From the NCBI RefSeq assembly GCF_042646165.1, contig NZ_JBHRTC010000009.1: a stretch of DNA of 64,000 nt; one strand, 5' to 3'. Positions within the stretch are counted from its first letter, which is position 1. Each line of letters opens with the position of its first letter. The notes beneath the pieces are model-generated. The model was given only the letters and a program-made list of their open reading frames with translations, was not told the origin of the DNA and made no database searches. The position numbers and the translations under genes are program-made. The DNA comes from Microbaculum marinum (GTDB lineage Bacteria > Pseudomonadota > Alphaproteobacteria > Rhizobiales > Tepidamorphaceae). This document shows, piece after piece, positions 49,524-58,055 of this stretch.

Positions 49524-50789
49524 TCAGGCGGGGTCCGTGGCGAAGGCGGCGACGGCGCGGGCGAGGAGGGTGGCGCCGCGCTCGATGTCGGGCCACTCGG
49601 TCCATTCCGCCGGCGAATGGCTGACGCCGCCGACGGACGGCACGAAGATCAGGCCGGCCGGGCAATGGCGGGCGAAGGTCTGGGCGTCGTGGCCGGCGCC
49701 CGACGACATGGTCATGGCGTCCATCCCGCAGGTCGCGCAGATGTCCATCAGGCGGCGCGCCACCGCGCCGTCGAGGCGGGTCGGCGGCAGCCAGCCCTGT
49801 TCGGCGATGTCAAGGCCGAGGCCGTGCCGCGCCGCCGCCGCGCCGAGCTCGTCGCGGCAGGCCTCGGCGAGGCTGCGCATCACCGCCTCCTCGACGTCGC
49901 GGCCGATCACCGAGAACGTGGCCTCGCCGGCGACCGAATGGGGGAAGTTGGGCGACAGCGCCACCTTGCCGACGGTCAGGCGGCTGTCGGCGCCGCCGGC
50001 GGCCTCGAGGATCGCCGGGATCCGCGCGCCGAAATCGGCGAGGCCGCGGAAGGCGTCGCGGCGGCCCGGCATCGGCGTGGTGCCGGAATGGTTGGCCGCG
50101 CCGGCCAGCGTGACGGTCCAGTTGAAGACGCCGGAGACCGCATCGGCGATGCCGATCGACACGCCGGCGCGCTCGAGCACCGGGCCCTGCTCGACATGCA
50201 GTTCCAGGAACACGGCGATGCCGGCCGGGTCGCGGGCGACGGACGCGGCCGGATCGAGGCCCTGGGCGCGCAGCGCGTCGGCAAGCCGCTGGCCTGAATC
50301 GTCGACGGCGCGGGCGATCCAGTCGGGGCCGACCTCGCCGCAGATCGCCTGGCTGCCGAGCATGCCGCCGAAGCGGCCCTCCTCGTCGGCGGTGCAGACG
50401 ATCTCGACGGGCCTGGCCGGCGCGATGCCGGCGGCCTTCATCGCCCGCACGGCCTCCAGCGCCGCGCAGACGCCGAGCGTGCCGTCGAAGGGGCCGCCCT
50501 GCGGCACCGTGTCGAGGTGGGAGCCGGCCAGCACCGCCGGGCCGGAGCCGGCCTCCCAGCGGCCGAAGACGTTGCCGATGGCGTCGATCCGGGCGTCTAG
50601 GCCGGCCTCGGCGAGGCGGTCCATCAGCCAGCGGCGGCCGGCCATGTCGGCGTCGGAGAAGCTGACCCGGTTGATGCCCGGCACGCCGTCGATCCGGCCG
50701 ATCGCGTTGACCGCTTCGACGTCACTGCGCAACCGGGCGAGGTCGATCCTCAGCCCGGCCTCCCGGCTTTTGCCTGCAATTTCAAACAT
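49524..50789 (-). CDS. M20-family Zn-dependent amidase (N-carbamoyl amino acid hydrolase/allantoate amidohydrolase type)
   Basis: 421 residues. All dizinc ligand motifs are visible: GSHLDTVPQGGPFDGTLGV (H and D near residue 88), CTADEEGRFGG with the catalytic glutamate pair near residue 125, ELHVEQGPVLE near residue 190, and the C-terminal SVGGVSHSPAEW histidine. NHSGTTPMPGRRDAF is the dimerisation-domain segment. This group opens N-carbamoyl amino acids, allantoate or ureidoglycine. Start ATG 50789 has GGAAGGT before it. It is divergent from a peptide-type importer, which may bring in its substrate. Confidence 0.92.
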   Translation of the reverse strand: MFEIAGKSREAGLRIDLARLRSDVEAVNAIGRIDGVPGINRVSFSDADMAGRRWLMDRLAEAGLDARIDAIGNVFGRWEAGSGPAVLAGSHLDTVPQGGPFDGTLGVCAALEAVRAMKAAGIAPARPVEIVCTADEEGRFGGMLGSQAICGEVGPDWIARAVDDSGQRLADALRAQGLDPAASVARDPAGIAVFLELHVEQGPVLERAGVSIGIADAVSGVFNWTVTLAGAANHSGTTPMPGRRDAFRGLADFGARIPAILEAAGGADSRLTVGKVALSPNFPHSVAGEATFSVIGRDVEEAVMRSLAEACRDELGAAAARHGLGLDIAEQGWLPPTRLDGAVARRLMDICATCGMDAMTMSSGAGHDAQTFARHCPAGLIFVPSVGGVSHSPAEWTEWPDIERGATLLARAVAAFATDPA

Positions 50790-50829
50790 CAAGACCTTCC
50801 ATGGGCGGCAGCCGGCGCTGCCGCAAATA

Positions 50830-50874
50830 TAATCATGATCAATTTTTGACTGTCGAAGATTTATCATGAATAAT
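50830..50874 (+). promoter_or_regulatory. Promoter with repeated ATCATGA element upstream of dppA-like gene
   Basis: TTGACT (50846-50851), 17-nt spacer, AATAAT (50869-50874): each box matches consensus at five of six bases. TAATCATGATCA (50830-50841) and TTATCATGAATA (50861-50872) are imperfect repeats 31 bp apart (about three helical turns); the second covers the -10 region. The GntR regulator at the end of this operon is the local candidate to bind them. The opposite strand also serves the amidase gene. Confidence 0.6.
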
Positions 50875-50929
50875 GGGGCCAAGTCCAATGCCCGATCAAC
50901 GGGACCCCGCACCGACAGGAGGTTCGAAC

Positions 50930-52495
50930 ATGCTCTCACACGTCCGCCGCCTCGCCGCCGCCGCGGCGCTCGCGCTTGCCGCCCTGGGCGCTCCGGCGCT
51001 CGCCCAGACGCCGCCCGGCGTCCTGGTCGTCGCCCAGATCGCCGAGCCGAAGTCGCTCGACCCGCACGCGGTGACGGCGGTCAACGACTTCCGCATCCTG
51101 ATGAACCTCTATGACGGGCTGGTGCGCTACAAGTCGGGCACGCTGGAGGTCGAGCCGGCGCTGGCGAGCGACTGGGAGATCAGCGAGGACGGCAAGACCT
51201 ACACGTTCACGCTGCGCGACGGGGTCAGCTTCCACGACGGCGCCCCACTGAACGCCGAGGCGGTGAAGTTCAACTTCGAGCGGATGCTGGACGAGGACCA
51301 CCCCTTCCACGACACCGGGCCGTTCCCGCTGAGCTTCTTCTTCTCGGCGGTTGAGTCGGTCGAGGCGCCGGACGACAAGACGGTCGTCTTCACCCTGAAG
51401 GAGCCCTACGCGCCGTTCCTGTCGAATCTCGCCTATCCGACCGGCCTGATCGTCTCGCCCGACGCGGTGAAGCAGTACGGCAAGGACTACGGCCGCAATC
51501 CGTCGGGCACCGGGCCGTTCAGGTTCGCCGAGTGGGAGTCGAACTCCAAGGTCGTGGTCGAGGCCAATCCCGACTACTGGGACGGCGCGCCGGGCCTGCA
51601 GGCCGTCATCTTCCGGCCGATCACCGACGCCAACACCCGCGTCGCCGAGATGCTGTCGGGCGGCGTCGACGTGATGGTCGAGGTGCCGCCGGACAACGTC
51701 GCGACCTTCGCCGACGATGCCGCCTACAAGGTCTACGAGCAGGCCGGCCCGCACCTGTGGTTCCTGATCCTGAACGCCAAGGAAGGCCCGATGGCCGACA
51801 AGCGGGTGCGCCAGGCGGTCAACTACGCAATCGACAAGACGGCGCTGGTCGACAACGTCCTGCAGGGCACCGCGGAGGTCGCCGCCGGGCCGACGCCGCC
51901 GGCCTTCTCCTGGGCCTACAACGAGGCGCTCGAGCCCTATCCGCACGATCCCGAGAAGGCCAGGGCGCTGCTGAAGGAGGCCGGCGCCGAGGGCGCCAAG
52001 CTCACCTTCTACGTCACCGAGGGCGGCTCGGGCATGCTCGACCCGGTCGCCATGGGCTCGGCGATCCAGGCCGACCTCGCCGAGGTCGGGCTCGACGCGG
52101 CGATCGAGACCTACGAGTGGAACACCTTCCTGGGCAAGGTGAATCCCGGCCTCGAGGGCAAGGCGGACATGGCCGAGATGGCCTGGATGACCAACGATCC
52201 CGATACGCTGCCCTATCTGGCGCTGCGCACCGACGCGTTCCCCGACAATGGCGGCTTCAACTCCGGCTACTACTCCAACCCGGAGGTCGACAGGCTGCTG
52301 GAGAAGGCGCGCCGCGAGACCGACCAGGGCAAGCGCGCCGGGCTCTACAAGCAGATGCAGGAGATCGTCCACGACGACGCGCCCTGGGCCTTCATCGCCA
52401 ACTGGAAGCAGAACGCGGTGACCGGCGCCGGCGTCGAGGGCTTCGAGCTGCAGCCATCGTTCTTCCTGCTGCTGCACGACGTGACGAAGGGGTGA
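50930..52495 (+). CDS. Peptide/nickel-type ABC transporter substrate-binding protein (SBP_bac_5, DppA type)
   Basis: 521 residues; signal peptide about 25 residues (ending ALAQT). VAQIAEPKSLDPHAVTAVNDFRILMNLYDGLV, the FHDGAPLNAEAVKFNFERMLDE segment, GTGPFRFAEW and MADKRVRQAVNYAIDKTALV match the family. AGGAGGT lies five bases before ATG 50930. It is separated from its permease by an 877-bp repeat island, which is unusual for this operon type. Relatives bind peptides, opines, glutathione or N-acyl compounds; with the adjacent carbamoylase-type amidase, a ureido or N-carbamoyl compound is possible. Confidence 0.92.
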   Translation: MLSHVRRLAAAAALALAALGAPALAQTPPGVLVVAQIAEPKSLDPHAVTAVNDFRILMNLYDGLVRYKSGTLEVEPALASDWEISEDGKTYTFTLRDGVSFHDGAPLNAEAVKFNFERMLDEDHPFHDTGPFPLSFFFSAVESVEAPDDKTVVFTLKEPYAPFLSNLAYPTGLIVSPDAVKQYGKDYGRNPSGTGPFRFAEWESNSKVVVEANPDYWDGAPGLQAVIFRPITDANTRVAEMLSGGVDVMVEVPPDNVATFADDAAYKVYEQAGPHLWFLILNAKEGPMADKRVRQAVNYAIDKTALVDNVLQGTAEVAAGPTPPAFSWAYNEALEPYPHDPEKARALLKEAGAEGAKLTFYVTEGGSGMLDPVAMGSAIQADLAEVGLDAAIETYEWNTFLGKVNPGLEGKADMAEMAWMTNDPDTLPYLALRTDAFPDNGGFNSGYYSNPEVDRLLEKARRETDQGKRAGLYKQMQEIVHDDAPWAFIANWKQNAVTGAGVEGFELQPSFFLLLHDVTKG

Positions 52496-53372
52496 GGAGA
52501 GGGCTGACGTGCCGCCCGAGCCATGCCGCAGCCGCCGCGCCGGCCCGACGGGCTGTCGGGAGATCGCCGCATGTGAGTCGGTATGCGGCAGCCCCGGGCT
52601 TGGCTGCAACCGCCGTTCGCTCCGCTCGCCAACGCTCGCTGCGCGCCCCACCCCCGACCCCTCCCCACGAGGGGGAGGGGGGCGTTGCGGCATGGTTCGC
52701 TGTTCCTGCCGCCTCGTGCGGGACTCGGTGTGGGCGCACTTCACAGCGCACGTGGGCAGGGGGTCTTTGCGGCACAGCGCTCTTCTCCCTCCCCCCAACG
52801 AAGTCGGGTGTTCCCGACTTCGTCGCTTCTGGAAGCGACATCGGAAACATCCGATGTCGCGGTGGGGGAGGGTCGGGGAGGGGGCGCGCGCCGGAGGCGC
52901 GCGGTGGGCGGCAGCAGCGGGTTCAGCCGTCGGTCCGATTCCGCGGAGCTGCTCTTCGAGCGCGGCAGTCGGCGGTACTACAGCGCCCACGTGGCGCATC
53001 TCGGCGAAGAGCAGCCGGCACTCGCCGACGGGATCCAACGCCAGGAGCAGGCCGCCCGACATCGATCGCGACCGCCGCACGCTCCGCTCGCCAAGGCTCG
53101 CTGCGCGCCCCACCCCCGACCCCTCCCCACGAGGGGGAGGGGAGTCTATGCGGCACGGTTCGCTGTTCCTGCCGCCTCGTGCGGGACTCGGTGTGGGCGC
53201 ACTTCACAGCGCACGTGGGCCGGGGGCTTTGCGGCACAGCGCTCTTCTCCCTCCCCCCTTGTGGGGGAGGGTCGGGGAGGGGGCGCGCACCGCAGGTGCG
53301 CGGTCTGCGGGAGAGCCGGGGCGCCGGGAGGTGCGGGATGAACGTCAGTCCTGAGCGCGGGAGCATGTGGCG
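52496..53372. repeat. 877-bp repeat island between dppA-like and dppB-like genes
   Basis: Two 178-bp near-identical copies at 52619-52796 and 53081-53258 run from GCTCCGCTCGCC to TTCTCCCTCCCCCC. Each leads to GGGGGAGGG and a GC hairpin: GCGCGCC-GGA-GGCGCGC at 52886-52902 and GCGCACC-GCA-GGTGCGC at 53285-53301. In copy 2 the loop between CCCCCC and GGGGG is 4 nt; in copy 1 about 67 nt stand there, holding two hairpins with perfect 11-bp stems (52798-52823 and 52835-52860). No protein-coding signal is seen; open frames here are composition artefacts. Confidence 0.85.
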
Positions 53373-54317
53373 ATGTGGGCGTATGTCGGGAAGCGGCTGA
53401 TCGCGACGATCCCGATCCTGCTCGGGCTCTCGGTCGTCGTGTTCGCCATGATGGCGCTGATCCCGGGCGATCCGGCGATCGCGATCCTGGGCAGCTATGC
53501 GACGCCGGAGAACGTCGCCCGGCTGAACAGCCAGCTCGGGCTCGACCGGCCGCTGGTCGAGCAGTACTTCATCTGGCTCGGCAACCTGCTGCAGGGCGAC
53601 ATGGGGCGGAGCTTCGCGCTGAACCGGCCGGTCGCCGACGAGGTGTTCGAGCGGTTCGGCGCGACGCTGGTGCTGGCGGGCGCGGCGCTGATCCTGTGCT
53701 CGGTGTTCGGACTGATCGCCGGCATCGCCGCCGCCGTGCGGCAGTTCGGCTGGACCGACCGGATCGTCACCTTCCTGGTGCTGATCGGCATCTCGACGCC
53801 GTCGTTCTGGCTCGGCCTGCTGCTGATCATGCTGTTCGCCGTGGAACTGAAGTGGCTGCCGGCATCGGGCATGTTCGCGATCTACGGCGGCGGCGGGCCG
53901 CTCGACCTGCTGAAGCATCTGGCGATGCCTGCGGTGACGCTTGCGGTGGTGGCGACGGCGGTGATCGCCCGGCTCACCCGCGCCGCCATGCTGGAGGTGC
54001 TGCGCCAGGACTACATCCGCACGGCGCGCGCCAAGGGCGTGTCGGAGCGGCGGGTGATCTACCGGCACGCCTTCAAGGCGGCGCTGGTCTCCGTCATTCC
54101 CGTCATCGGCATCCAGGCCGGCTTCGTGCTCGGCGGCGCGGTCTATATCGAGACCGTGTTCCAGTGGCCGGGCATCGGCCGGATGCTGGTCAACGCGATC
54201 TCGACGCGCGACCTGCTGCTGGTGCAGGGCGGCGTGCTGGTGGTGGCGGCGAGCTACGTGTTCTTCAACCTGCTCGCCGACGTCGCCCAGACGATCGTCG
54301 ATCCGAGGCTGCGCTGA
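53373..54317 (+). CDS. Peptide/nickel-type ABC transporter permease DppB family
   Basis: 314 residues with about six membrane segments. MMALIPGDPAIAILG, GLDRPLVEQYFIWLGNLLQGDMGRSF near residue 55 and RQDYIRTARAKGVSERRVIYRHAFKAAL near residue 210 (the EAA loop) are DppB marks. A GTG at 53367 could add two residues. Together with the fused permease-ATPase and DppF-like ATPase it forms a peptide-type importer for the binding protein at 50930. TGATG overlap with the next gene. Confidence 0.92.
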   Translation: MWAYVGKRLIATIPILLGLSVVVFAMMALIPGDPAIAILGSYATPENVARLNSQLGLDRPLVEQYFIWLGNLLQGDMGRSFALNRPVADEVFERFGATLVLAGAALILCSVFGLIAGIAAAVRQFGWTDRIVTFLVLIGISTPSFWLGLLLIMLFAVELKWLPASGMFAIYGGGGPLDLLKHLAMPAVTLAVVATAVIARLTRAAMLEVLRQDYIRTARAKGVSERRVIYRHAFKAALVSVIPVIGIQAGFVLGGAVYIETVFQWPGIGRMLVNAISTRDLLLVQGGVLVVAASYVFFNLLADVAQTIVDPRLR

Positions 54318-56245
54318 TGGTCGCCGTTCCGCTCCCCGGCAGGAAGGCCGCCGACCGCGGCGGGCGGCCGTCGCCGTTCCGGCTGCTGATCGCCAACCGG
54401 CTGTCGGCGGCAGGGCTCGTGATCCTCACCGTCATCGTGCTGCTGGCGCTGCTGACGCCGGTGCTGCCGCTGCCCGATCCCGACATCACCGATCCGGCGC
54501 AGCGGCTGCTGCGGCCGGGCGCCGACGGGCACCTGCTCGGCACCGACCACCTCGGCCGGGACCTGCTGTCGCGGCTTCTTTGGGGGACGCGGGTATCGCT
54601 GGTCGTCGGCCTGTCGGCGACGGTGATCGCCGCGGTCGCGGGCTCGCTGATCGGGCTGACGGCCGGCTACGCGGGCGGACGCACCGACAGCGTGCTGATG
54701 CGCGGCATCGACCTCGTCATGGCGTTTCCCTACATCCTGCTGGCGCTCGGCATCGTCGCGGTGCTGGGGCCGGGACTGCTGAACGCGCTCTACGCGATCG
54801 CGGTGGTCAACATCCCGTTCTTCGCCCGCAACATCCGCGGCATGACGCTCGGGCTGTCGCGGCGCGAGTTCGTCGACGCGGCGCGGCTGTCGGGGGCGTC
54901 GCATCCGGCGATCCTGTTCAGCGAGGTGCTGCCGAACGTGCTGCCGACGATCGTCGTCACGATGTCGACGACGGTCGGCTGGATGATCCTGGAGACGGCG
55001 GGCCTGTCGTTCCTCGGGCTCGGCGCGCAGCCGCCGCAGGCCGATCTCGGCTCGATGCTCGGCGAGGGGCGGAAGCTCCTGTTCACCGCGCCGTTCGTGT
55101 CGGTGATTCCCGGGGTGATGATCTTCGTGCTGGTGATGAGCATCAACCTCGTCGGCGACGGCATTCGCGACGTGCTCGATCCGCGGCTGAAATCCGGCGC
55201 GCTGGCCGCGCCCGGCGCGGCCACGGCGGTGAGGCGCGAGACGGTTCCACCGGCGCCTGAGGGCGACACGGTGCTGGCGGTCGAGGGACTGCGGACGCAG
55301 TTCCAGACCGGCTCGCGCATCTACAAGGCGGTCGGCGGCGTCGACCTCAGCCTGGCGCCGGGCGAGCGGGTCGGGCTGGTCGGCGAATCCGGGTCTGGCA
55401 AGTCGGTGACCGCATTGTCGCTGCTGCGGCTGGTGCCGACCCCGCCGGGAACGATCACCGGCGGGCGGGTGACGATCGACGGCGCCGATCAGCTCGCCGC
55501 GTCCGGCGAGGACCTGCGGCGGCTGCGCGGCGGTCACGTCGCCTACGTGTTCCAGGATCCGCTGACGACGCTGCACCCGCTGTTCACGGTCGGCCGCCAG
55601 ATCACGGAGGCGCTGCAGGCGCACCAGCCGCTGTCGCGCCGGGCCGCCGAGACCAAGGCGGTCGAACTGCTGGAGCGCGTCCAGATCCCCTCGGCCAGGG
55701 CGCGGCTGAACGCCTATCCGCACGAACTGTCCGGCGGCATGCGCCAGCGCGTCTGCATCGCCATGGCACTCGCCAACGATCCGGAGCTGATCATCGCCGA
55801 CGAGCCGACCACGGCGCTCGACGTCACCGTGCAGGCGCAGGTGCTCAAGCTGATGCGCGGCCTGTCGGAGGAGCAGGGCTCGGCGGTGCTGTTCATCACC
55901 CACGATTTCGGGGTCGTCTCCGAGCTCTGCGACCGGGTGGCGGTGATGTATGCCGGCAGGATCGTCGAAATCGGGCCGACGCAGGAGGTGCTCGCCGCGC
56001 CGGCCCATCCCTACACGCGCAAGCTGATCGACTGCGTGCCGGTGCTCGGCCAGCCGGAGCGGCGGCTCGACGCGATCGAGGGGCTGCCGCCGGCGGTCGA
56101 CCGCCTGCCGGAGGGCTGCGCCTTCGCCGACCGCTGTCCGATCGCCGAGCCGCGCTGCCGCACGGGCGAGATCGCGCTGGCCGACGTGGGGGCCGGGCGG
56201 GCGGCGCGCTGCATCAAGCCGTTCGAGCTTGGGAGGGCGGCATGA
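54317..56245 (+). CDS. Fusion: DppC-family permease + DppD-family ATPase
   Basis: 642 residues. Residues 1-290 form a DppC-type permease: GTDHLGRDLLSRLLWGTRVSL near residue 75, the EAA loop RREFVDAARLSGASHPAILFSEVLPN and ETAGLSFLGLGAQPPQ, ending DPRLK. After a 28-residue linker, residues 318-640 form a DppD-type ATPase: Walker A GESGSGKSVTAL, signature LSGGMRQRVCIAMAL, Walker B IIADEPTTALDV, and the C-terminal CAFADRCPIAEPRCR cysteine motif of oligopeptide ATPases. No stop or start with a good ribosome site separates the halves. The 3' end overlaps the next ATPase by 4 bp. Confidence 0.92.
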   Translation: MVAVPLPGRKAADRGGRPSPFRLLIANRLSAAGLVILTVIVLLALLTPVLPLPDPDITDPAQRLLRPGADGHLLGTDHLGRDLLSRLLWGTRVSLVVGLSATVIAAVAGSLIGLTAGYAGGRTDSVLMRGIDLVMAFPYILLALGIVAVLGPGLLNALYAIAVVNIPFFARNIRGMTLGLSRREFVDAARLSGASHPAILFSEVLPNVLPTIVVTMSTTVGWMILETAGLSFLGLGAQPPQADLGSMLGEGRKLLFTAPFVSVIPGVMIFVLVMSINLVGDGIRDVLDPRLKSGALAAPGAATAVRRETVPPAPEGDTVLAVEGLRTQFQTGSRIYKAVGGVDLSLAPGERVGLVGESGSGKSVTALSLLRLVPTPPGTITGGRVTIDGADQLAASGEDLRRLRGGHVAYVFQDPLTTLHPLFTVGRQITEALQAHQPLSRRAAETKAVELLERVQIPSARARLNAYPHELSGGMRQRVCIAMALANDPELIIADEPTTALDVTVQAQVLKLMRGLSEEQGSAVLFITHDFGVVSELCDRVAVMYAGRIVEIGPTQEVLAAPAHPYTRKLIDCVPVLGQPERRLDAIEGLPPAVDRLPEGCAFADRCPIAEPRCRTGEIALADVGAGRAARCIKPFELGRAA

Positions 56246-57240
56246 GCGTGGCCATCGAGGCGGACGGACTGACCCGGACGTTCGGGGGCGGGCGGACGTT
56301 GTTCGGAGGTCGGCATCCGGCCGTCCACGCCGTCCAGAGCGCCGACCTGACGGTGCAGGAAGGCGAGACGCTGGGCATCGTCGGGGAGAGCGGCTGCGGA
56401 AAGTCGACGCTCGCCCGGATGCTGGTCGGGCTCGACCGGCCGACGGCCGGCACGATCCGCATCGCGGGGCGCGACGCGAACGAACTGGCGGGGCGCGACA
56501 CGCGGGCGCTGGCCAGGCACATCCAGTACGTCTTCCAGGATCCCGTCGCCTCGCTCAATCCGCGCAAGACGATCCGCCAGACGCTGGAGGCGCCGATGCG
56601 CCGGCTGCTGGGACTGGATGCGAGGGCGCGGCAGGCGCGGCTGGCGGAGCTGATGGAAGCGGTGAGCCTGCGCGAGGAGTTCCTCGACCGGTATCCGCAC
56701 GAGTTTTCCGGCGGCCAGGCGCAGCGCATCGGCATCGCCCGGGCGCTGGCCGCCGACGCGCGGGTGATCGTGCTCGACGAGCCGGTCTCGGCGCTGGACG
56801 TCTCGGTGCAGGCGCAGGTATTGAACCTGCTCGACGGGCTGAAACGGGACTTCAACCTGACATACATCTTCATCAGCCACGATCTGAGCGTGATCGAGAG
56901 CGTCTGCGACAGGGTGGCGGTGATGTATTTCGGGCGGATCGTCGAGGTCGGGTCGGCGCGCGACCTCTACGCGCATCCGCGCCACCACTACACCGCGCTG
57001 CTGATGCGCTCGGCGCCGACGCCGGGGGTGCGCCGGATCGAGGCGGAGGAGAAGCCGGCCGAACTGCCCGATCCGCTGAACCCGCCGCCCGGCTGCGCCT
57101 TCGCCTCGCGCTGCCCGATGGCAGACGACACGTGCCGGCGGGAGCGGCCGCCGCTCGAGGCCGTCGACGCGCCGTCCGACGAATTCCAGATGGCCGCCTG
57201 CTGGCATCCGATCCGCACCGGCCGGCCGGTGCCCGCATGA
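56242..57240 (+). CDS. Peptide/nickel-type ABC transporter ATP-binding protein DppF family
   Basis: 332 residues. Walker A GESGCGKSTLARMLVG near residue 50, YVFQDPVASLNPRKTI, signature FSGGQAQRIGIARAL, Walker B VIVLDEPVSALDV and switch ISHDLSVIESVCDRV. The C-terminal CAFASRCPMADDTC motif and the peptide-ATPase tail are present. F replaces L in the first signature residue, common in this family. ATGA overlaps link it to the fusion gene before it and to gntR after it. Confidence 0.93.
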   Translation: MSVAIEADGLTRTFGGGRTLFGGRHPAVHAVQSADLTVQEGETLGIVGESGCGKSTLARMLVGLDRPTAGTIRIAGRDANELAGRDTRALARHIQYVFQDPVASLNPRKTIRQTLEAPMRRLLGLDARARQARLAELMEAVSLREEFLDRYPHEFSGGQAQRIGIARALAADARVIVLDEPVSALDVSVQAQVLNLLDGLKRDFNLTYIFISHDLSVIESVCDRVAVMYFGRIVEVGSARDLYAHPRHHYTALLMRSAPTPGVRRIEAEEKPAELPDPLNPPPGCAFASRCPMADDTCRRERPPLEAVDAPSDEFQMAACWHPIRTGRPVPA

Positions 57241-58025
57241 CCGACGGACCCGATCCCGACCTGCCGGTCGTGCCGGCGACGCGCCGCCGCCGCCGCGAGA
57301 CGATCAGCGAGCGGATCAAGGACATGATCATCGAGCGCCGCTTCCGGCCGGGCGACCGGCTGCCGGCCGAGCGCGAGCTGATGGACCTGTTCCGGGCCTC
57401 GAAGGGCTCGATCCGGGAGGCGCTGAGCGCGCTCAGGTCGCAGGGGCTGATCCGCACACGGACGGGACCTGGCGGCGGGATCTTCCTGAGCGAGATCGGG
57501 CCGCAGCGGGCGATGGCGCTGCTGTCCAACTACTTCCTGTTCCGCACGCCGACGATCGCCGACATCTATGCGGTGCGGCTCGAACTGGAGCCGGAACTGG
57601 CCGCCTCGGTCGCCGGCCACCTCACCGAAGCCGACTTCGCCCGGCTGGAACGCACCATGCGCCTCTACGACGCCGAGCCGGAAACGGCGGAGCAGGAATA
57701 CGTGCAGCGGATGGCGGAGCTCGACTTCCACAGCGTGCTGGCGGAACTCTGCCCGAACCCGGTGCTCGGGCTCTACTGCAGCTTCCTGCAGACGCTGCTG
57801 CGCGAACTGGTGGTGTGCCGGCGCATCTACGACGCGCCGCACCCCGACCTGCGCGATGCGGGGCTGCACTACCAGTTGCGGCTGGTGCGGGCGCTCAGGG
57901 CCGGGGACGCCGCGGCGGCGCGGCGGATCATGGCCGAGCACATGGAGGCGGCGCGCGCCTACATGGTGCGGATGGAAGCCAGCATCGAGGGCGGCTTCCT
58001 GCGCACCGGCGACGAGGTGCCCTGA
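57237..58025 (+). CDS. GntR-family regulator with FCD domain
   Basis: 262 residues. HTH at about 20-85 (ISERIKDMIIERRFRPGDRLPAERELMDLFRASKGSIREALSALRSQGLI, GPGGGIF). The FCD ligand domain runs from about 100 to 245, with YAVRLELEPELAASVAGH and LDFHSVLAEL containing metal-binding D and H. The final helix has the HMEAA pattern. It is the last gene of the peptide-type importer operon (4-bp overlap) and likely represses it through the repeats near 50830-50872. Confidence 0.9.
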   Translation: MTDGPDPDLPVVPATRRRRRETISERIKDMIIERRFRPGDRLPAERELMDLFRASKGSIREALSALRSQGLIRTRTGPGGGIFLSEIGPQRAMALLSNYFLFRTPTIADIYAVRLELEPELAASVAGHLTEADFARLERTMRLYDAEPETAEQEYVQRMAELDFHSVLAELCPNPVLGLYCSFLQTLLRELVVCRRIYDAPHPDLRDAGLHYQLRLVRALRAGDAAAARRIMAEHMEAARAYMVRMEASIEGGFLRTGDEVP

Positions 58026-58055
58026 GCGGGCCCCGCCGCCGGCGGCTGTCGGGTG

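Noticed and set aside
51532..53400. Long plus-strand frames running through the repeat island before dppB
   Set aside because: They translate hairpins and direct repeats and overlap the dppA-like gene in another frame. No ribosome site or motif.
58026..58055. Bidirectional terminator between the gntR and aminotransferase genes
   Set aside because: GCCGCCGGCGGC is self-complementary but leaves no loop and has no T-run, so I could not support the call.
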